The position numbers and the translations under genes are program-made. Of a stretch of DNA of 64,000 bases, positions 1 to 10,280 are shown piece by piece. The notes beneath the pieces were generated by a model. It was not told the DNA's origin, did not search any database, and saw nothing but the letters and a program-made list of their open reading frames with translations. The stretch is taken from NCBI GenBank assembly GCA_032358255.1, contig JAULBX010002113.1, positions 1 to 64,000 of the forward strand, in the 5' to 3' direction. Position 1 is the stretch's first letter. Every line of letters begins with the position of its first letter. This stretch comes from Heterotrichella gracilis (taxonomy: Eukaryota > Sar > Xanthophyceae > Tribonematales > Xanthonemataceae).

Positions 1-330
1 ACGGTTTAGAATGGGTTGCCACAATCTTGCTGTTGAAACGGGCCGGTGGCAGCGCCCAGCAGTGCCTCGCCACTCTCGCCATTGCCCCCACTGTCCAGGT
101 CTGGTTCAGGATGAATTGCATTGGATTTTACATTGCACCCACACGGGCCCTGTACGTGCTCAATTTCCTGCATTATTTTCTGCTGTCTCCAGTATGCGAG
201 ACTTATTTTCTCACTCTACTAGTCATGACATTGTGGACTTAGTGTCCCTAATGTGTGCCCTTCAGGGGCACACAAGGCAATAAGCCGATGACGGCTGGGA
301 CTGCCTTTTGTTTGTTTGTTTGTTTGAATA
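1..330 (+). mobile_element. LINE (non-LTR retrotransposon) 3' fragment
   Basis: A reading frame open from the left edge to the stop at 281-283 encodes a cysteine/histidine-bearing tail. It contains ETGRW, then a CPHCPG / LHWILHC zinc-knuckle-like pattern, then an RAQFPALF segment. This layout is typical of the C-terminus of reverse transcriptases from green-algal LINE-like elements. A (TTTG)4 tract at about 307-326 could be the 3' tail. Only the last part of the element lies in the window, so 5' truncation cannot be judged. The call rests on motif layout alone. Confidence 0.6.
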
Positions 331-793
331 CCGCCTTTCATGGTGAGGGGCGCGAATGGACACCAGCCTCAGAAAAACGCAAGTATTGAAGCAGTCAACC
401 AAGACACTGATGAGGACAACATGCACCTTGCTTGGTCTTCGTGTCCCAGTCCTCAAACAGCCTTGAAATGAAGGGCATTAAAAGGCTTGACAGCATCAAT
501 CCAGGGGTATAAAATAATATTGGGGATTAGAAATTATGCCTGGCGTCCCGAGGGTGACTTTGAGCCGTCACACGCTGATGTTTTAATGGTGCCTGGTGCA
601 TGCATTCCCATTCTCCACCGCGCAAGACGCGATACACATCGACAACCTCTCAATACCCAGGAGTCACACATCGCACCAACCAGCCAGCCCCACCACGCAG
701 CTGCATTCAGCTGGTATTTTCCTGCGAAGATGCCCGCACAAACCACTACAAATAAGTGACCTGGCACCACCCATTGGGACTAGCAACCTCACC
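331..793 (+). promoter_or_regulatory. Upstream region / 5' UTR of the eIF4B-like gene
   Basis: This stretch lies between the LINE tail and the eIF4B-like start. Short open frames on both strands show no recognisable protein. It presumably holds the promoter and 5' leader. I see no clear TATA box or other defined element. Confidence 0.35.
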
Positions 794-3700
794 ATGTCTG
801 CTACTGCTGAAAGGAAGCTGGAGGATGTCTTGAAGCCAACGCTGAGCATTCAGTCATGGGCCGATGAAGAGCCCGAAGAGGATGACTGTACGTGCCGGGT
901 CTCCACCCCACTTTGAGAACCATATCCCGGCTTGTTGTGCGTAATCATCGGCCGTGCTTCACGGCCCATATCTGACACGCCTCCCTGCTGCAGTTGTTAG
1001 GGAGGTATCCCCACCTCGGCCCGCACAGCCATCGGCTGCAGTGCGCGATGCAGCGGCTGCTGCTGCTGCTGCGCTGCCCGAGTACCCGCCCTGGAAGGTC
1101 TACGTTGGAAACCTGCCCAGGAACTGCACTGCGGAGGAAATAGGCGACGTCTTCCGTCCCTTGAAGGTACGGTACGGAACAGCTCGCCAGGAGCTTCCAC
1201 CCTGTGTTCCTGGGTCAGCACTCCAGCGCTGGGTGTCTGTGGTGTGGGTGGGTCACTGCCTTCAGTCAGCAGCTTTCACCCCCGTCTGCTGCAAGCTATG
1301 CCCACAAACCTTGAACCGGTGCATGCCTGCTTAGCCACCTCTTTCCCTTGAGGAGTAAGCTGTCCCAACACCTACATGGGCAGTGACTCATCCTGGCACA
1401 GCTTGCTTCGCCCTGCAGCTCTAACTCAACCCCTTGTGCTTAGGTCGTGCAACTGCACGTCCAGAAATCCTAAACCCTAAACCTCCTTCCTTGTGCCTAG
1501 GTCGTGGACCTGCACGTGCTGAAACACGAGGACACCGGCAACCCCCGAGGCGCCTTTGTGGAGTTTGACACCAAGGAGGACTTGCTGCAGGCGCTGTCAC
1601 GCAATGGATTCGTAAGTACTGGAATTTGTAGCACGTTTGTAAGTTGTACGCCTGGGGGGTCCATGTTAAGTGCACACCCACGTCCCATACGCCCGAATGC
1701 CTGCCTGCTAGGGAGGGGTAAGGCGCACACTAGTGCGGGCCAAAGGGCTCACCATAGAACCAGTACTCGGCCTTACAAATGTTCTAGCAGTACAGCACGA
1801 TTAGCAGACTGTGCATAAGACTCACTTTAAAGCACATGCTTTTTCTGCTGCAGCCAATGCAAGGCCGGCCTCTGAGGGTGGATGTTGCGGCACCCAAGCC
1901 AGGTGCGTGTTCTTGCTGTGCCGCCTTGGCATGCACTCTTGTGTATGACCGGCAACAGTGGCCCGGTAAAAAGTGCTGCGATGACTCATTTTACCGACAC
2001 ACCCACAGGTGGTTCTAGGTCTGGGGGCTTTGGAGGCGGCTACCGGGACAGGGACAGGCGCGGGGGCCCAGATTACGGCGACAGGGGGGGCGACAGGAGA
2101 GGTGAGGCAAAAACACTTGGGGCCAGACCCGCAACCCTGTTTTGGAAACCACTGCCGGGTGGAATGGGTAGCAAGAGGAAAGCGGGGTATGCGGGTATTC
2201 GGCTTGACTGAGACACCCACATTATCCCACAGTGGAGGCAGTGCCAGGCACTTGACATGGGGTACGGCATATCTAGCAATGCTAACCTGGCTACAGAGCT
2301 TGAGTTGCATGCAATGACTTACATGCATGCATATACTGACTTGCACTGCCCACGTTCTCTCCACCGTACCGCACTTTACCCTGCCCAACGCTGTGGATGG
2401 CGCTTTCAGGGGGCAGCAGCTTCGGACCCCCAGGAGGGTTTGATGCAGACAAGCGGGGAGGGTACGGCTTTGACGGCCCACCACGCGAAAGGGGCGATTT
2501 CGACAGGCGGGACGCAAGGTATGAGCACATGGAGAATGTCATGGATCATAGCGCCACCCCTGCCACCTGGCCTGAGAACATGCATTGGGATTTGTGCACA
2601 TCCCTGGTGACCCTCACTGAGCCTCCTCTGGCGCATGCAAATGGGGTCGAGGGTCATGGAAGCACTTTGCATGGCATGGCATATAAAGTAGGCGGAGTAC
2701 ATGCAACAGCCACACAGCTCAACCCCTCCCTCCCATTCTGTAGGGGCTCCAGAGGGTTTGAGGATTCCTACTCTCCCCGTGGCAGAGGATTCAATGACAG
2801 GGGGTCCGACTTTGACGGTGCGCACTCCCTGCACGCACCACCTCAGATCCGATGCCATTGCCGCACCCTGCCATGCAGGGGGTTGCGCTTGCTGCATGGT
2901 GTCCAGCACTGGTCTCCTGGCTGTGTGGGGTTAGCCAGCATTGGCTCACTGGCTGTGTGGGGTCAGTCAGCCCCATTGGTTCTGTTTAGGGTTTAGGGTT
3001 TGAGGTACAGCCCACGGGCAGCCACCCAGCACTGTCCATGTACCATTATGAGCATGAAAAGCCACAAGGTCAATGGTAGTAAATCTTGGGCTGCACGGAT
3101 AGATGCAGGGCATGGGAGGGGAAACAGTTGGCGGGACGCTTGTGCCCTCCTTTTTCCTTGACCAGGGGGCCTGTTTTAGCACAGGCTGCTTGGAAATGTA
3201 ATAATTAATGGGCAATATTAATGGTAAATAATATGTACTCAATTGCTTATCCATTTGTGGCTGCAGGGTATGGCAGGGACCGAGGGCGCCGCGATGGTCC
3301 CTCCGAGTTTGACAGCAGGAGGGGGGGGTCAAGGGAGCGGGACACGTGGGGAGACAGGCGGCCCTCAGGGGGTGAGTCAGGTGGCATACGCTGCGATCCG
3401 CACTTGCAGACGCTGTATATGAACAGCTGAAGCGCCTGGTATATACATGCATTCCAGCAACCTTGGAGAGGGGGGGCGGTCCTTTGTGCCATTCACAAGG
3501 CGCACATCCAGAGGGCAGATCCAGAGGGCAGTAGTTTACGTCAACCGGAGTAGAGCTGTTACAATTTTGCCAGCGCAATGCCTTGCACAATAAAACTGAT
3601 TAATCCATCCTTGCACATAAAAACTGATTAATTTATCCTTGAGAACGACGATTGTCATTGTTTGGCAAGTCGCCATGGTGCTGTAGGCTGGATTTTTGCA

Positions 3701-6700
3701 GTTTGATGGTGCCAGGTATTGCCGCAGGCTGCATCAGCCGTACACGGCGTCTGTGTGTGGAAATGAACCTGTTGGGGTAACCTGCGTCATACGGCACATC
3801 CGACAGCAGCTGGCACTGGTTGCAAGGGCTTTTGTGCATTCCATACACGCATCCCATCTTCACATTCCTCCCCTCTTGCAATGCTCCAATATTCTGCTAT
3901 TATCTCATTCATTGCCTGTCCCTTGGTGCAGGAGGTAACTGGAGGGGTGCCGAAGAGGACCGCCGGGCAATGCCACCACCGCCGCCAAGGGACACCCGCG
4001 GCCTGCCATCATATGCAAGTAAGTAAACTGCGCATCTGCATGCACACGCGCATGAGGCCAGCCATGGGATTATCCACGAGCGAGAATAGTATGTGTTTAT
4101 TCCACTGGCAGCTACTTGGAACACACATCTGCATATCCTGCCAACCACGCACAACCCTTGTACCAATGCCCCGCCAGACCCTACCCAAACACACCTCAAC
4201 CCCTCCCCTGCCACACCACTCAACTCCAAGGACAGCACCTAACACGCTTCAACCACCACATGCAGTTGCCAACCCACTCCCTGGCGACCGCGCACCCGAG
4301 CGCACCCCCGAGCCCGCAGCACCCGCCGAGCGCCCCAAGCTCACCATCCAGCCCCGCAGCGCGGCGCCCGATGGCGATGCGCCCAAGCCCAAGTCCAACC
4401 CCTTTGGCTCCGCGCGGCCTGTGGACACCCAGGCCAAGCTGCGTGAGATTGAGGAGCGCGATCGCAAGCTGAGGGTGAGTGCAGGGCTGTAATCAGAGAT
4501 TTTGTTTCATTTCTTGTTGTGTATTGTCACCCTGTTTTGCACGGATGCAGTGTGCTATGGGCTACAGCATAGGCTGTGGCTTTGCAGGACGACTCCTGAC
4601 ATGGCGCAGAGTTGTCTGCTTGTACAGTTGCAATAAATAAACCCGTCGTGGTGTTGATGCTTTCACTGAAACTGATTTTAGTAAAATTTCTGGTCACCCT
4701 GCGTGTTTCATTCATGGCAGGAGCAACTCCCCTCCTAGTTCGTGCACCTGTCGAGGGGCAGGTAGCAATAATATCATTTGGGTGTTCACAGTTGTGATGT
4801 AATAAAAGCAAGCCCCCCTCCACACAGGAGGAGGATGGCGGCAGCAAGCGCAGGGAGGGAGGCAAGACCAGGTCGCGGGGGGGACCCAGCAGGAGCACAT
4901 CTATGGAGGCAGGCAGCGCAGGGCCAGCCAAGGGCACATCGTTCGAGGGCGCCAGCGTGCCTGCCTCGCCACGCCCCGATGACAAAGCGATGAACGGGCT
5001 GGCTGCGTCGCCTGCGCCTGTGGCGGAGGGGGATGGTGCGGAGAAGGAGGCCGCGGATGCACCCGCTGCGGCTGTGAGTGTGGCTGAGGAGGCGGCCAAG
5101 GTTGAGCCAGTAGCTGAGGCGGAGCCTGCCAAGGAAGAGGAGGCCCCTGGACCCGCAAAGGAGGCGCCAGCAGCAGCTCCAGCAGCACCAGCCAAGCCTG
5201 AACCTAAGGCAGCGCCAGCAGAGGCCAAGCCGGCACCCAAGGCGCAGCCAGAGGCGGAGCAGCATGCAGCTGCAGAGGCACCAAAGCCAGCGCCAGCGGC
5301 GGCACCAGCGCCGGCACCAGCACCGACCCCCGCTGCGTGGGCCAGGCCTTCGCCCGCAGTCATGGCACCTGTGCCCGCAGCTGTCAAGGCCGCTGCACCG
5401 GCTGCAACCACCACAGCACCCGCAGCGCCACCCGCCCCAGCAGCCGCAAAGCCTGCCGCACAGCCTGCACCCACACCCGCAGCACCTGCACCGGCGCCCG
5501 CCGCTGCCAAGCCCGCGGCGCCCGCAAAGCCCGCAGCGCCGGCAGCGCCGCAGCCTGCCGCGTGGACCAAGCCTGCGCCGGCGGTGATGGCGGCCGCACC
5601 GGCGCCTGCGCCTGCGGATGCCAGGCCCACAGCGCCGGCGAAACCCGCGGCGCCCGCACCAGCAAAGCCTGCGGAGCCCACCCCCGATGCGCCCAAGGCT
5701 GCCGCACCCACGGCGCCTGCACCGGCCCAACCCGCAGCGCCTGCAGAGCCCGCACCCGCACCCGCCAAGACGGTGGCCAGCAAGCCTCTTGCGGTCACCG
5801 CGCCCGCGTTCAAACCCACCACCCTCACCGCCACCGCGCCGGAGTTCAAGCCCTCGCCATCCAAGCTGGTGGTGACGGCGCCCGAGTTCAGACCGGCAAG
5901 CGCCAAGGCGGTTCCTGTGGCGGTGCCAGACGCCAAGCCTGCGGCTGCAAAGCCAGTGGCAGCGGCGGCACCCGCTGAGGCCAAACCTGCTGAGGCGAAG
6001 CCTGTGGAGGTTAAGGGTGGGGCTGCCAAGCCTGAGATGGTGGTGCTCAAGGCTGCGCCAGCTGCGGTGGTGAAGCCCGAGCCCAAGGCAGCTGAGCCAG
6101 TGGAGGATGCAGGTGAATGAAATTAGATTTTTGTGAATTTAATTAAGTTATGCTAAATGTGCGCTGGTTGGTGGATTGTGCTGAGTGCCCGGTGCATTGT
6201 GCATGTCGCCTGGTAATTTTATTTTTTCATTTTACTGGTGCTGGGTGCCAGAGTGTGTGTTGTTGTTGCACAACCTACGTGCTATTGGATGGCAGATTTG
6301 AATTGAGAACCTTTTATAGCATCAAAAATAGGTTTCAAGATATTAAATGGCTGCTTTCCATTTCTGCCTCAGGTGGTGAGCCAGTCGTGGAGAAGGAGCG
6401 CAAGCCCGCCTGGAAGCCGCTGCCCACGCCAGTGGTGGTCTCCATCCAGCAGGCAACCCAGGAGGCAGCCACCACAGCTGCGTCACCGACCGCCCCGAGT
6501 GCGGCGCGGGCGCCCCCGCCAGGGCTCGGCCCGGTCGCCACCAGCGGCGACAAACCCGCGGAGGTGTCGGCATCCGCCGACGCCGCGGCGGCTGCACCGC
6601 CGGCGCCCGCGTCGCCGAGCGCGTCGGCATCCAGCGCCAACACTGCCGCGGCGCTGCCGCCGAGCAGCCCTCGCGTGCCTCCCCGGGACGATGAGAGGCC

Positions 6701-8084
6701 CCACGGACATGGCCATGGGAACGGTAATGGGTACAGGGGTATTGGCCGCGGCAGGGGGCGTGGCCGCGCCCCCCCGGGGCTCGAGCGCGAGCATGGTAGG
6801 CACGGCGAGCATGGCGGACGAGGGGAGCATGGTGGGCGAGGCGAGAGGGGGGGTCGCGTCGGCGAGAGGGGAGGCCGCCGCGGCAGGGGAGGGGAGTACC
6901 ATGGCGGCAGGGGAGGGGAGCATGGCGGCAGGAATGGGGAGTTCCATGGCGGGAGGGGAGGGGAGCACGGCGGGCGTGGCGAGGGAGGCGGCCGTGGGGA
7001 GGGAGGGGAGGGCGGTGGCCGTGGCGAGTTTGGCGGGCGGAGAGGGAGGGGTCGGCATGGCGATGGCGAAAGGTGCGCTGGGTTTGGGACAAGGTCTTGG
7101 GGTGCACTTATCAGTGCAGTACAGGGCCTGGGGCTGCGAATTTGCGGCGGTGGTGCGGGGGGGCATTTCTTGTTGCGCGCGAATGGCCCCATGTGCATGC
7201 ATATGCGGGCTGAGGGGTGGCGCAATGTGCATGGTGTGCAGATGGTGGCACATGAGATTTCATGCGATGTGGGCTGTGTGCATTGCTGCACACTCCACGG
7301 CGCAGATGGCGATGTGTGATGTAGTGTGTTGCTTGTCGCAGGGGGAGGGGAGGCAGGGGCCGCGGGCGGGGAGGTCGCCAGGGCGATTGGGTTGAGAAGG
7401 AGGCTGATGGCGGCGGGTGGCAGACGGTGTCGCAGACCCAGGGGGACTTGCGACCACATGCCAGGTAAACCTATGAAACCATGAAATCATAACAGTAGAA
7501 CGCTGACCCCATGTACTAACCCCAGAAAGTCCCATGGATGTAGGGGGCTTGCGGTCACACGCTTGGAAAACTTTTAGACCCTGAACCTGTGCTTACCCAT
7601 GGCCGCACACCAGGGGACAACCACTATCGCGATACCACCAGGATGTGGCATTGTTGTTTGCAGTAGCTGCTAAGTAATGTCCACTGTCGAACTGTAAACC
7701 CCAACTGGCAGGGCAGACTCCAATGTGGCGGAGGCATCCATTAACATTGACTACTTAAATCCTACACCCATGTGGATGCCCTTCCCTGAACCCTACACCA
7801 TGGGCAGGACTGGCCCCAAGGTGACCGAAGCAGCCAACGCGCAAACCCTAATTCCTAACACTAAACCCTAAACCGTAGTACCTGAACCCTACACATGGCC
7901 CCAAGGTGACAGAGACAGCCAGCCCTCAAACTTTTATACCTGAAGTTAAGCCCTAAACCCTAATACCTGAACCCTGCACCTTACCATGTGCAGGCCCGGC
8001 CCCAAGGTGACAGAGGCAGCCAAGCCCATGGAGCCAGCCCCAGCCAAGCAGACCAACATGTTTGACCTGCTGGGGGACGAATGA
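794..8084 (+). CDS. EIF4B: eIF4B-like translation initiation factor with N-terminal RRM
   Basis: Exons: 794-887, 994-1166, 1501-1611, 1854-1902, 2009-2101, 2410-2518, 2744-2817, 3267-3371, 3932-4018, 4266-4474, 4828-6112, 6373-7072, 7342-7464, 7994-8084. All junctions are GT..AG and phases sum to 1100 residues. Landmarks in order match animal eIF4B: an early SWADE motif; PPWKVYVGNLP opening an RRM (RNP2 near residue 67, RNP1 RGAFVEF near 104-110, ending RVDVA); a long D/R/G-rich region built from small exons; RPKLTIQPRS, then NPFGSARPVDT and a charged REIEERDRK segment near residues 320-368. eIF4B stimulates the eIF4A helicase during 40S recruitment. Oddities: about 430 residues of Ala/Pro/Lys-rich repeats (exon 11) and a Gly-Arg-Gly-rich block (exon 12), making it nearly twice the human length. 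The protein ends NMFDLLGDE. ATG 794 is in ACCATGT context. Confidence 0.88.
4903..6112 (+). repeat. Low-complexity Ala/Pro/Lys-rich coding repeat in the eIF4B-like gene
   Basis: Most of exon 11 encodes irregular repeats of APAPA, AKPAAP and (T)APEFKP-like units. It is GC-rich and lacks globular character. The opposite strand is also open for over 500 codons here, a composition artefact of the GCN/CCN codons. The tract is probably disordered and likely to vary in length between strains. Confidence 0.8.
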
Positions 8085-8166
8085 ACGAGGGCTAATCCCC
8101 AAAATTTAAGCCCTAAACCCTAATCTCTACCATGTTTGAACTGCTGGGGGACAAATGAGCGAGGGC
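7803..8166 (+). repeat. Partial copies of the last eIF4B exon, interleaved with telomere-like tracts
   Basis: The core GGCCCCAAGGTGACAGAGGC of the true last exon (7998 onward) also occurs at about 7811 and 7897 inside the preceding intron, with a few substitutions. Another partial copy at 8129-8166 repeats the exon's end, including CTGCTGGGGGAC and the stop region, just past the real stop. CCCTAAA-type motifs separate the copies. They look like decayed local duplications of one exon. Confidence 0.85.
7843..7875 (+). repeat. Interstitial telomere-like tract (CCCTAAA type)
   Basis: Degenerate CCCTAA/CCCTAAA units lie between two decayed copies of the last eIF4B exon. They match the plant-type telomere repeat but are short and imperfect. 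Confidence 0.75.
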
Positions 8167-8999
8167 AAGCAGCAAACGAGGGCTGATGGGGGGAATCACG
8201 CAGGCCGGGTCATTGTGGGTGCTTTGCATATGTCATCGGCTGGGCGCGTGGCTTGTGTAGGGGTTTGGGTTACAATGGGAGGCGAGCAAAACGGGGCTCA
8301 ACACCCAGAGTAGTTACCAACTGGGCACCACTCACTTTGGGACGTTGGGATGATAGTGCGGGGGTCCCATAAACGCATGCAGTTTGTCCATTCAGGTGTC
8401 AATCGCAGCCTGCAGGCAGTTGTCGGCGAGTTGTGGTTGGCAGGGGCGCTGTGCTTGCTTGCTGTCCACGTGTGTATGTTGGCTTGCGGGTGCTTGCCTA
8501 AGAGACATGTGGCGCAGGGACAGTTTTTTCCTTTCGTGTTTTTGCTGCTTTAGGATGTGAAGGGGGTTTGCTCCTGTGCTTGCCAGTGATAGTGGTAATT
8601 GCTGGTGTCAGCGCCGCAATTACTGCCCTTAGCGCCCTTTCAGTGCGTTGCTTGCTGGTGCTTTTCCTGCCTTATAGGTGGCTAGAATAGCAACCATCCC
8701 TTGCTTGCCATTGGTCGCAGTTTTTACTAGGGTGGGCGCCGGTAATTGGTGGCGCTAAGCACCCTGGGAGTGCGAACCTTGCTGATGCGTGTATTGCCTT
8801 GAAATTTTAGGGAGCACCTTGGCGGGACCTATCAGGTGCCTCAGGCTGGCGTTGTATGGTATGCTTGTGGAGACAATCTGGATGGGTGTTGGGATAATCA
8901 TTGAGATTGGCAAGCGGGCTGGGGTTGGGATTGAGCGGCTGTGCAATTGTTGGTGACTCGCCTGGTGGGTGAGCGCTGTCAAATAGTGGCCTGACAGAG

Positions 9000-9004
9000 T
9001 GTAA
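9000..9004 (+). terminator. Candidate poly(A) signal TGTAA for the eIF4B-like gene
   Basis: TGTAA is the usual chlorophyte polyadenylation signal. This copy lies about 915 bases past the stop. Assignment is by position only. Confidence 0.25.
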
Positions 9005-9366
9005 ATCAGCACCGTTGATCATCATGGATGGCATTTCTGAGCCAATAATATTATGTGGCAATGGATTGAGGGCCTCTTTGCTGCTGGGGCATCGTCACGG
9101 CCACTGGCACTGCCAGGGGCTCCAGATTTTCAAAATCATTTAAATTGGGAATTGGGAAGATGGGAGCAGGGCTGACCCTCAGAAGCATGGTCATTATTAC
9201 AACGCCAGGTAGGACCTGGCGCTGAAAGAAGGGAACCTCGCCCAGCCTGGGCGATTGCACACCGTCACGTGCATGTACATACGACAAGGCAGCTCCTAGG
9301 CTAGGCCTGGGTCCAGCTCCTATCAAGCCCAGTCTGCTCTGAGAGCACCTCCTAACAAGCTGAGTC

Positions 9367-9434
9367 AGCTGTCAGACAGCTCAATGAACATTTACAAATC
9401 TAAAGATCCCACACTAGACAGCTAACAAGCTGTC
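9367..9434. repeat. Two adjacent short inverted repeats
   Basis: AGCTGTCAGACAGCT (9367-9381) and GACAGCTAACAAGCTGTC (9417-9434) are near-perfect small palindromes sharing the word AGCTGTC/GACAGCT. Together they can also pair with each other. Their function is unknown. Confidence 0.6.
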
Positions 9435-10280
9435 AGCACCAAGCTGAAAACGCCCTTTACTGTTGGCAGCCTGGGCCAGGCAGAACAATCTATAATAGTC
9501 AGGAACTTTCAGCCGGAGGCTGCAGCATGCATGGAGCACGCTATGATACATGACATCCACTAGAAATCGAAAATGGCAGTCTGCGAAAGCATCACGTGTA
9601 CATGCTGTTGTCATGTGCATGCCTCCACACATATGAAAGCGCTGCGCTCAAGACAGCCATCATGCATGTACAGCCACCAGCAACTGGAAGCGCAACCGAT
9701 GCAATGCAATAGTGTCCAATTTGTGGCAGCATTCACCTTGGTGATGCACCTATCCTAATAAACTGAATACAAGGTAACTGAACAGGCGGCTTGCAATTGC
9801 CCATAGACTGGTGACTGCATGGGGGTGCACTGTAGTACGCATGTTCAATCGAGCTCCTAAAGATGCCTCTGCAGGCACATGGCCATGGCATTCCAACTGC
9901 AGTGCATGCAACCGACTGCAACCCCATGACTTAGACAAATGCAACAGCATTTGCGGTTGGGTGTGTGCTACCTACTAGGATCATACAGACAGAAAGGCAT
10001 TGCTCAATTGGGGATCCCCACAACGGGCACTGTGACAGCCGAAATAGGCGGTGCTCAGCCCCATAGCTTCAAATACCTAGGCCATACACGCTCACCATCA
10101 CTGTTGAGGAGACCTCTGCAATGATGAGCATTTTTATTTTGATCCTCCTCAATATCCATCGTTGTTCACTGCCACCGCAATCAGGATATGGCATAAGCCC
10201 GGTGCTGCGCTTGATACCAAGGCCCTTGCTTGCACTTGAAATTGAACTGAGCATAATCCTGATCCCCTATGGGCTGGTGC

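Larger units (their letters stand above)
8085..10280. other. Gene-free convergent interval (3' UTRs and spacer)
   Basis: This lies between the stops of the convergent eIF4B-like and RMND1-like genes. It holds the end-of-exon copy at 8129-8166, GT-rich sequence that is probably 3' UTR, and small inverted repeats near 9370-9430. Around 10190-10270 short stretches echo the RMND1-like 3' end. I see no gene I can support. Confidence 0.5.

Noticed and set aside
2983-3000. Interstitial TTTAGGG words read as a chromosome end or telomere fusion
   Set aside because: Tracts are short, imperfect, in both orientations and scattered through introns of ordinary genes; no long array exists.
4527-6086. 519-codon open frame antisense to the eIF4B Ala/Pro exon
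   Set aside because: It is the shadow of a low-complexity GCN/CCN-rich coding strand. The product is Ala/Gly repeats with no domain, and the sense strand has a consistent spliced gene.
6335-7459. Long antisense Pro/Arg-rich open frames opposite the eIF4B RGG exon
   Set aside because: Same composition effect: GGN/CGN repeats leave all frames open.
7803-8030. Exon copies as evidence of intron gain by tandem duplication of an AGGT site
   Set aside because: That model predicts a copy of the downstream exon at the intron's 5' end and of the upstream exon at its 3' end. Here copies lie inside introns and often include intron flank, so they postdate the intron.
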